From assembly GCA_040752855.1 (NCBI GenBank), contig JBFMHP010000001.1, positions 62,001-126,000 of the forward strand: a stretch of DNA of 64,000 bases. The letters are read 5' to 3'. Positions within the stretch are counted from its first letter, which is position 1. Each line of letters begins with the position of its first letter. Below, one piece after another: positions 44,601 through 52,497 of this stretch. The notes under the pieces are model-generated. The model did not search any database. It had not been told where the DNA came from and saw only the letters and a list, made by a program, of their open reading frames with translations. Position numbers and translations under genes: made by a program. Source of the DNA: JBFMHP01 sp040752855. GTDB lineage: Bacteria; Pseudomonadota; Gammaproteobacteria; RBG-16-57-12.

Positions 44601-45341
44601 CCCTAGCGGCACATCGCGCTGCAGCACGTCGAGATAGGAAACGCGTGGAAAATGCCCGGGCGGGCCAGCGAAAGGTATCCAGATCCGATGATCGCGGACC
44701 CAGGCGTAAGGTGAGGCATCGCTCAAGTTGGGATGGCGCTCGCCCGCAGGCAGTGACCGCACCGGCCCGGCGGTTTGCAGAATCGCCGCGGCAAATGCGG
44801 GCCAATGCGGCGTGCCCAGCCCGGCCTTGAGGTAAACGCCACGCACGACGCCGTCGGCGTCGGGCTCCACATCGACGTGACCCAAGCCGGCCGCGCTTTC
44901 CGCCAGCGGAGGAAACGGCAAGGTTTCCACCAGTTGCCCGTTGGCCGACAAGCGCTCCTGGACCACCGGCAACACCACGCGACCGCTATCGCGCACCGCG
45001 CGCGCCAACAGCGCATCGCCCTCCGGGTCCTGCACGTCTGGCTCGGCAAACAGGATATCCAGCGCGATCACCTTGGCACCGGCCTCGGTGAGACGTTCGA
45101 TCAACTCCGCGTGTACGCGTCGGGACCAAGGCCAACGCCCCAAGGACTCCAGGCTCTCCTCATCGATCGCCACAATGACCACCTCGTCGCCCGAGGGCGG
45201 CGACCACAGCGAGACATTCCAATCGTAGAGCCAGCGATCCCAGCGCCACAGCACATCGGAAAAAATCAGTAACAGCGCAATGCCCGCCAACACCGCAGCA
45301 AACAGCGCTCGTTCGGACAACGTCAATCGCGCAAGCTTCAC
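41670..45341 (-). CDS. CHASE2-PAS-GGDEF-EAL membrane protein
   Basis: A 1223-residue inner membrane signalling protein. From the N terminus: a transmembrane helix (about 10-30), a CHASE2 periplasmic sensor (VVIVAIDEESLESLGRWPWSRRVHAELIERL and the PYAWVRDHRIWIPFAGPPG block), three transmembrane helices near 325-395, a PAS pair (about 520-760), a GGDEF domain with intact RLGGDEFVIVLED near 863-875, and an EAL domain with EALLRWRHP near 993. Both active-site motifs are present, so cyclase and phosphodiesterase activity on c-di-GMP are both possible. The GTG start at 45341 overlaps the FecR-LysM stop (GTGA), so the pair is cotranslated. Confidence 0.92.
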   Translation of the reverse strand: MKLARLTLSERALFAAVLAGIALLLIFSDVLWRWDRWLYDWNVSLWSPPSGDEVVIVAIDEESLESLGRWPWSRRVHAELIERLTEAGAKVIALDILFAEPDVQDPEGDALLARAVRDSGRVVLPVVQERLSANGQLVETLPFPPLAESAAGLGHVDVEPDADGVVRGVYLKAGLGTPHWPAFAAAILQTAGPVRSLPAGERHPNLSDASPYAWVRDHRIWIPFAGPPGHFPRVSYLDVLQRDVPLGRLHGRYVLVGTTVSGLSDVLHTPGGAHPQTMAGVEFNANLLDRLQRGALVTPLTKTWTAVVTLMLVLLPVLIFPRTVPRWSPMVACALMLLTAGVSALLFRFGLLWFAPAAALMTLALSYPLWSWRQMEHAQGYLRRELQRLRANPGVLASTSSPRDEGPAFLARILPLSGCTVLNAAGTPIVRWGRDPVKPAHVPNAENWLVERGTAWTALRLGGAVWQLGLSWDGAVPPDAAQQRLLTEFLRRCANAPVPAAAPVTTVALVQDRIKQVEDEAARLRAMQGFISESLAHMAGGVVIADALGQIQFANARARLYLGLAADCTMQGEPLSRVFDGLAAPPGERWEQAVQAALLRQETHQFSLCANDRDLWVQVAPYSGADTEAGLVISLADVTLVREAAHRAAEQSVQEEKERALITLRSVDEAVIATNPAGVIEYLNPAAQTLTGYSQEEAQDRPLEEVVTVIDEATGAPLQFPIQECMATGRPACFSVDSLLVRRDGDKCAIRASVAPIRTQDDKLLGVVLVVSDISNVRRLARAMEYQASHDALTGLPNRVLLQDRLKQAITEANRTGALVAVLFIDLDRFKHVNDALGHSTGDALLKAVGERLTAIERQSDTIVRLGGDEFVIVLEDLRKEERAIAVAQRVLRALAEPFVIDKHEFWLGGSIGISLYPRDGSNGETLLKNADRAMYRAKEEGGNNFKFYAQEMNVRTLQRLALERNLRHALERDEFELHYQPQVRLRDSRVIGLEALLRWRHPKLGVVPPQQFITLAEETGLIAQIGEWTLQAACQDIKQWGLDAASDVRIAINLSPRQFITGDIVGGVSDALRRSGVAGDMLCLELTEGMIMRDVEGAISTMTKLKALGIELAIDDFGTGYSSLSYLKRFPIDQLKIDQSFVRGIPADRDDAAIASAVIAMAHGIGRRVIAEGVETPEQLQFLQSQRCDEVQGFYVSQPLPAPQIAAVLRKGLEACVAETAS

Positions 45342-46444
45342 AGCGCCACCACCAAACCGATCACAATCAGCAACACCGTCGGCCAATTTGCCAAGGATTT
45401 CTTGACCTTGAAGTCGTGCTCCGCATCATGCCCTTCCAACCCATCGGCGGCGATGCCGCGCACCTTCAGGCGATACTTGCCGCTCGGTAGTTCCGGGCTC
45501 GTCAACTCAGGCGCCGCCAGCACCTGATCATAGACGACGATCGCGGGCTGCGCGGCGGGACTGATTTGCATGCGATAGGCGCTCGCCTGCGCCAGACGAG
45601 GAATCGTGAACTTGAACGGCGTCTCTTTGATGCGATCGGGCAACGCCGACACATCCGGCGCGGGCAGCAGCGGGCGCGGCGGCTGCGGCGCCGCACCGAC
45701 CGCGGTCATGTTTCCCACCCCGGCGCGCAATAGTGCCTGCGCGCCGTCGGCCGTCAGCCCGACTTTGCCCTCGACGACCTCGGCACGCGTCACCTTGGTC
45801 TGCTGGTCGACCGCGATACGGAATTGCGTTCCGCGCACCGCCGACACCGCGGCCGGCGTCCAGATTTCGAACCGGCCCGCCGGTTCCCTGATCGGTTTGA
45901 CGTCGCTCTCCGCACGCCCGCGCAGCAGGCGCGCGCGGGTATCCACCATGCCTGTCTTGCCGTAGGCGCGTAAGGTATCGAACTCCAGGCGGCTGTTGGC
46001 GCGCAACACCATGTGCGAACCGTCGGCGAACAACAGGGTAACCGTGGCGTTCGGCCCGGTCTGCACCGCGTCGCCTGCCCGCAGCTCCATGCCTTGAGTC
46101 AGCGACGCAAGGCGCGCCTCATTGTCGAGTTGCGCCTCGCCCTCCACATGCAACACGCGCACCGGCGCGGGCTGCACCCTGAGCCAGTGCACCGGGACAC
46201 GCAGCCGCGTGCCGGGCTGCAGGCGCTTGGGATCCTCGACGCCGTTGAGTGACTGCAGTGCCTCGACCAGATCGAAATCCTGCAAATACTCGCCGCTTAC
46301 GTCCCACAGGGTGTCACCGGGACGCACGGTGTAAATCCAATCGCTCGCAGACGCAGGCTTATCGAAGATAAACGGCGCGAGCACACACGTCAGCGCAACG
46401 GTCAGCCACGCGCGGATGATATCTATTCTCTGTTGAAAACCCAT
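45338..46444 (-). CDS. LysM-FecR periplasmic protein
   Basis: A 368-residue protein with a signal peptide (about residues 1-33), a LysM domain (WIYTVRPGDTLWDVSGEYL, residues about 35-90) for peptidoglycan binding, a FecR domain (LRAGDAVQTGPNATVTLLFADGSHMVLRANSRLEF) and a C-terminal hydrophobic segment (LANWPTVLLIVIGLVVAL) anchoring it in the membrane. Such LysM-FecR proteins are often paired with CHASE2-domain cyclases; here the pair overlaps by four bases. It probably senses the envelope and passes the signal to the CHASE2 protein. The start at 46444 is chosen because it gives a standard signal peptide; a longer frame to 46516 is open. Confidence 0.88.
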   Translation of the reverse strand: MGFQQRIDIIRAWLTVALTCVLAPFIFDKPASASDWIYTVRPGDTLWDVSGEYLQDFDLVEALQSLNGVEDPKRLQPGTRLRVPVHWLRVQPAPVRVLHVEGEAQLDNEARLASLTQGMELRAGDAVQTGPNATVTLLFADGSHMVLRANSRLEFDTLRAYGKTGMVDTRARLLRGRAESDVKPIREPAGRFEIWTPAAVSAVRGTQFRIAVDQQTKVTRAEVVEGKVGLTADGAQALLRAGVGNMTAVGAAPQPPRPLLPAPDVSALPDRIKETPFKFTIPRLAQASAYRMQISPAAQPAIVVYDQVLAAPELTSPELPSGKYRLKVRGIAADGLEGHDAEHDFKVKKSLANWPTVLLIVIGLVVAL

Positions 46445-47210
46445 CGTCCGTGGTTCCTGATTGTAAGGCTCTTCCGCTAACAACGGCGCACCAGCGCGCC
46501 CCTCCCCGGCGGCCAACTATCGCCGCTTTGTTGAAGACCCGGGCCCTGGAAAATTGATGACATCGCGCGACCAAAATTCCACGGCGCCGAGCAGTGATTA
46601 TTCTTGAACACAGAGACGGCCGAGTATGCCGTCGATGCTACTGGCGAAAATTAAATTTGACGTGAATCGGTTCGCAAAAACGGATCTTGTCGCGCTATCC
46701 GCGGCGAGATTGGGCGCATGACGGCTGAGACGGCCGTTGAGCTGCGCGACCGACTGGTATTCGTGTTCCTCCGTCCATTCGACACTTGAGCCAGCTTTCG
46801 TGCGGAGGGCATATGACCTTTAGTCTCTGTACCGTACGTCATTGCGCCCAGCATGGCACAATGCTGGGCGCATACTCTTTCAAGTTATTGACCCGTACTA
46901 AGGTCATCTCCTAGGAGTCTGCCATATCGATGGGTTCGCAGCGAACTAAGGCGGGTAAAGTCGGATTAGGTGAGATCGTCCGCTACCCTTGAGGGTTGCG
47001 CACTTTCATTGTTTACATGCAAGCGCATGTACAACATCGATACCAAAATCTATACAAATCTTGCTAAAAAAAATTGGCCTACTGGCCAATAGCGGTATCT
47101 CCGCCGTGGTCCATACTTCACGGTCCACACATCCGTTCCGTGTGCACATTTTTGCGGCGGCCGACGATCCTGTCCGCCAATCCGCAACAAAAATTGGGGA
47201 GACGGCCAGC
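46445..47210. other. intergenic region between FecR gene and di-heme gene
   Basis: About 770 bases with no supported gene. It should hold two divergent promoters. A perfect 11-base hairpin lies at 46844-46871. Confidence 0.45.
46844..46871. other. perfect hairpin GCGCCCAGCAT-N6-ATGCTGGGCGC
   Basis: Eleven-base perfect arms (46844-46854 and 46861-46871) around GGCACA. The downstream strand continues ATACTCTTT. It could be a terminator remnant, a regulatory palindrome or a transposon-associated structure. Confidence 0.5.
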
Positions 47211-49451
47211 ATGCAAAGATTTCAACTCAAATCAGCAGCAATAACCGGCACTGTATGCACCTACGGAATCATATGGATGTTACACGCGGTGGCGGCAAAT
47301 GCCGCGGTCCAAACACCGAACGACGCCCGAGCACTTGGGTTGGAATCTTTGCGGACCATCGTGCAAAAAGAGGGGGTGCCGCTGCCCCCCAATATCGGCA
47401 TCTTCATTAATGATATCGCGGCGGCGCGCCAGCTTGGTAAGGCGCTCTTTCATGAAATGGCGGTTGGCAGTGACGGCATCCAGGCGTGCGCCACCTGTCA
47501 TTTCGCCGCCGGGGCGGACCCGCGGACCAAAAACCAGTTGAACCCGGACCTGCTCAGGGTCAAGAACCAGCGCAATGGCAACGTGGAAGGATTTTTCAAT
47601 GCGGCGGCCGACGCGGATGCGCGGTTTGAGGTAGACGGCCCCAACTCCACGCTCCAGCGTGATGACTTTCCATTTGTGAGAGACATCGGCAATGGTGCGA
47701 ACGTGCTGATCAGTGCCGGCACGGTCACGCCAGCCAGCGGTAACAGCAACGACATCGCGTCGTCGCAAGGCGTTTTCTTTACCCTGTTCAACGGCGTCGA
47801 TGCCGGCGCCTTGGAAGACCGTGGCACCCCGATCGCCGACAGCGTCTTCAATGTCGGCGGCGTTACCACTCGGCGGGTGGAGCCCCGCAACACGCCGACG
47901 ACTATTAACGCGGTGTTCAACTTCACCAATTTCTGGGACGGGCGTGCCAACAATTTCTTTAACGGCCAGAACCCGTTCGGCAGGCAAGACCGGCGCGCAC
48001 GGATATTCGTAAATTCCGGCCTCACTATCATCGAGCTGAAGCTCAATATGAGAAACGCCAGTCTGGCTTCGCAGGCGGTGGGGCCGCCGCTCAGTCACTT
48101 TGAGATGTCATTCGGAAACGGCGCCGAGAATTTTCGCAGCTTCGTCGATATTGGCAGAAAGCTGATTCCGCGGCGGGCGCTGGCCACGCAGGCGGTGCAT
48201 CCGCAAGACAGCGTGCTCGGAACGTTGCGGGACCCCTCCGGTCAGGGGCTGGCCGTGACCTATGAGGACCTCATCAAAAAGGCCTTCAAACCGCAATACT
48301 GGTCGAGCACCAAACGGATCGAGGCCCGCAATCGGCTCCGCAATGCCCTGCGGCCCAGCGACCCCATACTTTTCGGCCCGGAACTGGGCCCGGTGCGCAT
48401 CATCGATCCCGAGACGGTCGTCGCTCCGCTCGATACGTTCAATTTAATGGAGGCGAATTTTTCCTTCTTCTGGGGCGTCGCGGTGATGCTTTATGAAGCT
48501 ACTTTGGTGGCCGACCAGACGCCATTCGACCAATGGATGGCCGGCGACGGGACCCCCGTTGACGGCTTTGGGCCTGCCGAGGTGCGCGGCCTCGACGTGT
48601 TTGCCGGTAAGGGCAAGTGCATCAATTGTCATGGGGGCCCGGAGTTTACCAACGCCTCGGTGCGCAATGCGCAGGGCGGACAGAACGTAATCGAGCCCAT
48701 GCTCATGGGGGATCGCACTCCCGCCCTGTATGACAACGGCTTCTACAATATTGGCGTGACGCCGACCGTCGACGATGTGGGCCGGGGCGCCAAAGATCCC
48801 TTCGGCGCGCCGTTGGCCTTCTCCCGGCAGTTCGCGTTCAAGGCGCTCGGTATCCAAAATATCCCGTTTCCGATCATCGGCGCGCCGATTCCTCCCCCGG
48901 AGGAACCCATTCAAGTATGCACCGATGTTAATGGTGACGGGCGCTGTGGCGTTGGGGAACCGCTGTTGCTGAAGCGTGTGACCGTCGATGGCGCCTTCAA
49001 GACCCCTGGGTTGCGCAACGTTGAGCTGACGGCCCCGTTTTTCCATAACGGCGGCGTTGCCACGCTGCGCGAGGTCGTCCAGTTCTATGACCGAGGCGGC
49101 AACTTCTGCCAGTTCAACCGCCACGATTTCGATCCCGACATCCAAGTGATAGGACTCACTGCGCAGGAACAGGAGGATCTGGTGAAGTTTCTGATCGCCT
49201 TGACCGATCCTCGCGTCAAGATTCGAGCCGCGCCGTTTGATGCGCCGGAGATCGGTATACCAAACGGCCATTCCGGCGATAACAGCGCGGTCACCAATCG
49301 CGGCAATGGCCAAGCCAGCGACGACTTGCTGACCATCCCCGCTGTTGGCGCCAATGGCGGTGCGGTTATGACCACATTCCTCGGCGGAGTCGATCACCTG
49401 TCGGCGAATCCCGTGACGGGGTTGTGTTCGCCCGACTTCTCGCAACCCTGA
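47211..49451 (+). CDS. secreted di-heme cytochrome c peroxidase/MauG-like protein with EF-hand-like loop
   Basis: A 746-residue exported protein with a signal peptide (MQRFQLKSAAITGTVCTYGI with following hydrophobic part, cleavage near ANAA). Two heme c sites are present: CATCH at 93-97 (ARQLGKALFHEMAVGSDGIQACATCH) and CINCH at 470-474 (FAGKGKCINCHGGPEFTNA). A loop DVNGDGRCGVGE at 572-583 has the spacing of an EF-hand/dockerin calcium loop, inserted before the distal catalytic segment FKTPGLRNVELTAPFFHNGGV. It resembles large di-heme enzymes of the MauG superfamily rather than 35-kDa CcpA. It heads a series with a multicopper oxidase and a SCO-cytochrome c fusion. The start is chosen for the signal peptide; the open frame extends 74 codons further. 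Confidence 0.85.
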   Translation: MQRFQLKSAAITGTVCTYGIIWMLHAVAANAAVQTPNDARALGLESLRTIVQKEGVPLPPNIGIFINDIAAARQLGKALFHEMAVGSDGIQACATCHFAAGADPRTKNQLNPDLLRVKNQRNGNVEGFFNAAADADARFEVDGPNSTLQRDDFPFVRDIGNGANVLISAGTVTPASGNSNDIASSQGVFFTLFNGVDAGALEDRGTPIADSVFNVGGVTTRRVEPRNTPTTINAVFNFTNFWDGRANNFFNGQNPFGRQDRRARIFVNSGLTIIELKLNMRNASLASQAVGPPLSHFEMSFGNGAENFRSFVDIGRKLIPRRALATQAVHPQDSVLGTLRDPSGQGLAVTYEDLIKKAFKPQYWSSTKRIEARNRLRNALRPSDPILFGPELGPVRIIDPETVVAPLDTFNLMEANFSFFWGVAVMLYEATLVADQTPFDQWMAGDGTPVDGFGPAEVRGLDVFAGKGKCINCHGGPEFTNASVRNAQGGQNVIEPMLMGDRTPALYDNGFYNIGVTPTVDDVGRGAKDPFGAPLAFSRQFAFKALGIQNIPFPIIGAPIPPPEEPIQVCTDVNGDGRCGVGEPLLLKRVTVDGAFKTPGLRNVELTAPFFHNGGVATLREVVQFYDRGGNFCQFNRHDFDPDIQVIGLTAQEQEDLVKFLIALTDPRVKIRAAPFDAPEIGIPNGHSGDNSAVTNRGNGQASDDLLTIPAVGANGGAVMTTFLGGVDHLSANPVTGLCSPDFSQP

Positions 49452-49500
49452 TGGGCGCATAAGGACGCCTAACGAACCAAACCTCTCACTTCACTGATTA

Positions 49501-49685
49501 CTAGCCCGGATATTTCATCACGGATCGTCGCGAGGGCGCGTAAGGCATTGAAGATTCGGGGCGCACGAATCTTTTGCCGGTGAAGGCATAGTCGACACTA
49601 TGTCGAGCCGGCAAAAGCGAGTACGTCACGAAGACTCAATGGATTACGCGGCCGCAGTAGATTCGTGGTGAAGTATCCGGGCTAG
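49501..49685. mobile_element. MITE-like element with terminal inverted repeats
   Basis: A 185-base element without coding capacity. Its ends are inverted repeats of 26 bases with three mismatches (49501-49526 and 49660-49685; outer part CTAGCCCGGATA). The centre has nested palindromes: CTTTTGCCGG (49571-49580) with CCGGCAAAAG (49608-49617), and CATAGT-CGAC-ACTATG at 49587-49602. Target-site duplication is not evident. It sits between the di-heme gene and the multicopper oxidase gene and ends one base before the AGGAGG used by the latter. The outer sequence recalls termini of certain IS elements, which is from memory. Confidence 0.7.
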
Positions 49686-49699
49686 AGGAGGATGCGTCC

Positions 49700-51889
49700 A
49701 TGTTCTTATCACCTAAAGCATCGCGCGCTCGGGTACGCGAGGCGGAGAGCGCCCGGTGGAACCGCCTTGAGATTATCAAGGCGCTGTCGCAGGGACAGAT
49801 CACACGGCGGGAACTGTTGAAGTGGGGGTTGTTCACCTCCGGCGGGCTACTGATCGCCAAGCATGGCTTGAGCCCGTTTGTCAGCAGCACGTATGCCGCT
49901 ATCCCGACGGGCATGCCGGCCAGTCCGTTGTTCGGTGTCCAGCCATTCACCCAGCCGATGCCGCGCTTCGACGTATTGCCACGCAACCCAGTCTCGTCCT
50001 TGAGTCCCGCGCCGACCGTGCAGGCCAACACGACCCCGCAACTGTTGAATCCCGCGCTGCCGGGAGTCAGGCCCGGTGACACCGGTCCGATTGAGGGACG
50101 CCCCCCGGGACCGATCTGGGCACACCAAAAGTTCGCGGAGTTCCCGCCCCAAATTGCCATCGAGGCAACACAGGAGGGCGCCAAGGCGAACACTACCTAC
50201 AACCCCGGGGTGCCTTCGAGCCTGAATTCCGGTATCGATCCGAGCATCCCGCTTCCCTTGCGCTTCCATCCAGGCTTCCCGGTCCAAAGATCCAGCGCGG
50301 TGTGGACCTTCAACGGCACTATACCGCCCAAGCTGGCCATCGCGCGCTATGGCGAGCCGATCCTGTTCCGCCACCACAACAGGTTGCCGGTCGACGTCAC
50401 CCAGAACGGCGGCTTTGGGCGGCATACCATTAGCACCCATGAGCACAACGGACATCACGGCGCGGAGAACGACGGCTTTGCCGGAGCATTCTTCTACCCC
50501 GGTCAGTTCTACGACTACCACTGGCCCGTGGTCCTCGCCGGACTGACCACTATCAACACCGCGGCCACCGATCCGCGGGCGGGGACCACCGACGGCAGCG
50601 GGGGCATCACCAAGATTCCGGGCGATTGGCATGAGACCATGAGCACACACTGGTTTCATGACCATATGTTCAGCTTCACCTCGCAAAACGTGTACAAGGG
50701 CAATGCCGCGATGCTCAACATCTACAGCGCGCTGGATCGCGGCAATGAAGCGATCAACGACGGTGTTAACTTGCGGTTGCCCAGCGGCCGGAGCGCGGAT
50801 TTCGGCAATCTCGACTATGACGTCAACCTCATGCTGGCCGACAAGGCGTGGGATCAGAACGGTCAGCTCCTGATGGACATCTTCGATTTCGACGGGTTTC
50901 TAGGCGATGTGATGACGGTCAACCTCGCCTACAAGCCCTACTTCGAGGTGGAGCGGCGCAAATACCGCTTCCGGATTCTGAATGGCTCGGTCTCCCGCTT
51001 CTTCAAACTGGCGCTGAGCGACGGCTCGCCGATGATTCAGATCGCCAACGATGGCAACCTGCTCCCCGCGCCCGTGACACTCACCGAATTGGACGAGCAG
51101 GGCATCGCGGAACGCTACGACATCGTGATCGACTTTTCCCGCTACAGCACCGGCAGCCGAGTATCGCTGGTAAACCTCGCAGAGCACTCAAACGGCAAGC
51201 GCATCGCCAAGGACCTGACGCTGCGAGAAGCCCTCTCGGGCGACTCGTCGGATCCCTGCGTCGGAAGAATTCTCGAATTCCGGATCGTCCGCGATCCGTC
51301 CCTGCCGGATGTCAGCCAAGTGCCTGCGGTCATGATCCCGAATCCTGACCTATCGGCGATCCCGGTGGCGCGGGAGCGAGTCTTCGAGTTCGGCAGGGGC
51401 GCCAATCAGACAAGCAGCGACCCGGACACGTCGTTCTTCGGCCCGTGGGGGGTCAAGATCGACGGCGGGGCCACGCTTGCCGCGGACTTCGGCCGCGTCT
51501 CGGCGGCGCCCAGAGCCGGCACGCGCGAAATCTGGACCTTGAAAAACGGCGGCGGCGGTGCGGATCACCCGGTCCATATCCATTTCGAAGAAGGCCGGAT
51601 TCTCGAGCGCAATGGCAGCTCGTCAAGGGTTCCGCGAACGGAGCGCGGGCGCAAAGACGTCTATCGTCTGCGACCGGGGGGGACGGTAAAGATCACGATA
51701 CAATTCCGCGACTGGGGCGGGATGTTCATGGAGCACTGTCACAATACCGTACACGAGGACAATGCCATGCTGTTGCGCTGGGATATTGATGATAGCGGCG
51801 CGCCGTTCTTGAAGCCGTTACCGACGCCGATCCCGACGCCGCAGGGCGTGACGTTCCGAAGCCCGGATGAGATTCTGCCCAATGCCTGA
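49700..51889 (+). CDS. Tat-exported multicopper oxidase, CotA/bilirubin-oxidase-like
   Basis: A 729-residue multicopper oxidase. The N terminus carries a Tat-type signal (TRRELLKWGLFTSGGLLIA, residues 35-53). All four copper-ligand blocks are present: HEHNGHH at 247-253, HWFHDH at 317-322, HPVHIH at 623-628 and HCHNTVHEDNAM at 679-690, giving type-1 ligands His623, Cys680, His685 and axial Met690. The GAENDG following the first motif resembles the CotA ESDG region. It should oxidise metals, phenols or similar donors while reducing O2 to water. Length exceeds CotA (about 510) owing to an N-terminal Pro-rich region and inserts. AGAGGAGG precedes the start. Confidence 0.92.
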   Translation: MFLSPKASRARVREAESARWNRLEIIKALSQGQITRRELLKWGLFTSGGLLIAKHGLSPFVSSTYAAIPTGMPASPLFGVQPFTQPMPRFDVLPRNPVSSLSPAPTVQANTTPQLLNPALPGVRPGDTGPIEGRPPGPIWAHQKFAEFPPQIAIEATQEGAKANTTYNPGVPSSLNSGIDPSIPLPLRFHPGFPVQRSSAVWTFNGTIPPKLAIARYGEPILFRHHNRLPVDVTQNGGFGRHTISTHEHNGHHGAENDGFAGAFFYPGQFYDYHWPVVLAGLTTINTAATDPRAGTTDGSGGITKIPGDWHETMSTHWFHDHMFSFTSQNVYKGNAAMLNIYSALDRGNEAINDGVNLRLPSGRSADFGNLDYDVNLMLADKAWDQNGQLLMDIFDFDGFLGDVMTVNLAYKPYFEVERRKYRFRILNGSVSRFFKLALSDGSPMIQIANDGNLLPAPVTLTELDEQGIAERYDIVIDFSRYSTGSRVSLVNLAEHSNGKRIAKDLTLREALSGDSSDPCVGRILEFRIVRDPSLPDVSQVPAVMIPNPDLSAIPVARERVFEFGRGANQTSSDPDTSFFGPWGVKIDGGATLAADFGRVSAAPRAGTREIWTLKNGGGGADHPVHIHFEEGRILERNGSSSRVPRTERGRKDVYRLRPGGTVKITIQFRDWGGMFMEHCHNTVHEDNAMLLRWDIDDSGAPFLKPLPTPIPTPQGVTFRSPDEILPNA

Positions 51890-51927
51890 GCGTGACGGCA
51901 ACACGACGACATGTTAAGGAGCGAGTG

Positions 51928-52452
51928 ATGAACATCTATCGACTACCAGTTACGCGTGTGGCTTTTTTGGCCCTTGCGATTTTGACAGGTCTGCCTGGTG
52001 GGCCCGCCTTTGGGCAATCCGCTGTGGCCGCGGTAACGACTCCGTTATCGATCCCGAAAACGGGTCTGCTACTCCCAATATCGGGGTCGGTAACGGGGTT
52101 GCCGGAAGATATCCTTATCGCCGGAAACGTGCGAATTAACTGCACGGTTGCGCTGGATCCCGATTTCGGTGGCCCGCCCAGTTTCATCGTTTCGTTCGAT
52201 TTCCTCAACGTCAATGGGAGGGGACTATCGACCGGCAGAAGCTATGTCACCAATTATCACGTCGAAAAGATCAGAGCGCGGACTGTCACTGATACGATCG
52301 ACATCACCTTCCCTATCGTCCCGATAAGTGCCGACGGGACACTCGGGATATCTGAGACTCGAATCGGCATGGCAACCTTTACCGTGCAGTTTGACACCGC
52401 AGGAAATATCCGCGGTCTAACGAAGGGCAGCATTACCCCCTCGCCGCTCTAA
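51928..52452 (+). CDS. secreted protein of unknown function in the copper oxidase cluster
   Basis: A 174-residue protein with a signal peptide (residues 1-30, LALAILTGLPGGPAFG with cleavage at about FGQ) and a beta-rich mature part with one cysteine (VRINCTVAL). No family recognised. It lies 38 bases after the multicopper oxidase and 45 before the SCO-cytochrome gene, so it likely belongs to the same transcript. AAGGAGCGAGTG lies immediately before the ATG. Confidence 0.7.
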   Translation: MNIYRLPVTRVAFLALAILTGLPGGPAFGQSAVAAVTTPLSIPKTGLLLPISGSVTGLPEDILIAGNVRINCTVALDPDFGGPPSFIVSFDFLNVNGRGLSTGRSYVTNYHVEKIRARTVTDTIDITFPIVPISADGTLGISETRIGMATFTVQFDTAGNIRGLTKGSITPSPL

Positions 52453-52497
52453 GACTTGCCACCCGGCGTTCTTGAACCGGCACGAGGAATCCACACC

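Noticed and set aside
48444..49460. 338-codon minus-strand ORF opposite the di-heme gene
   Set aside because: Shadow of the second half of the di-heme enzyme; no recognisable domain.
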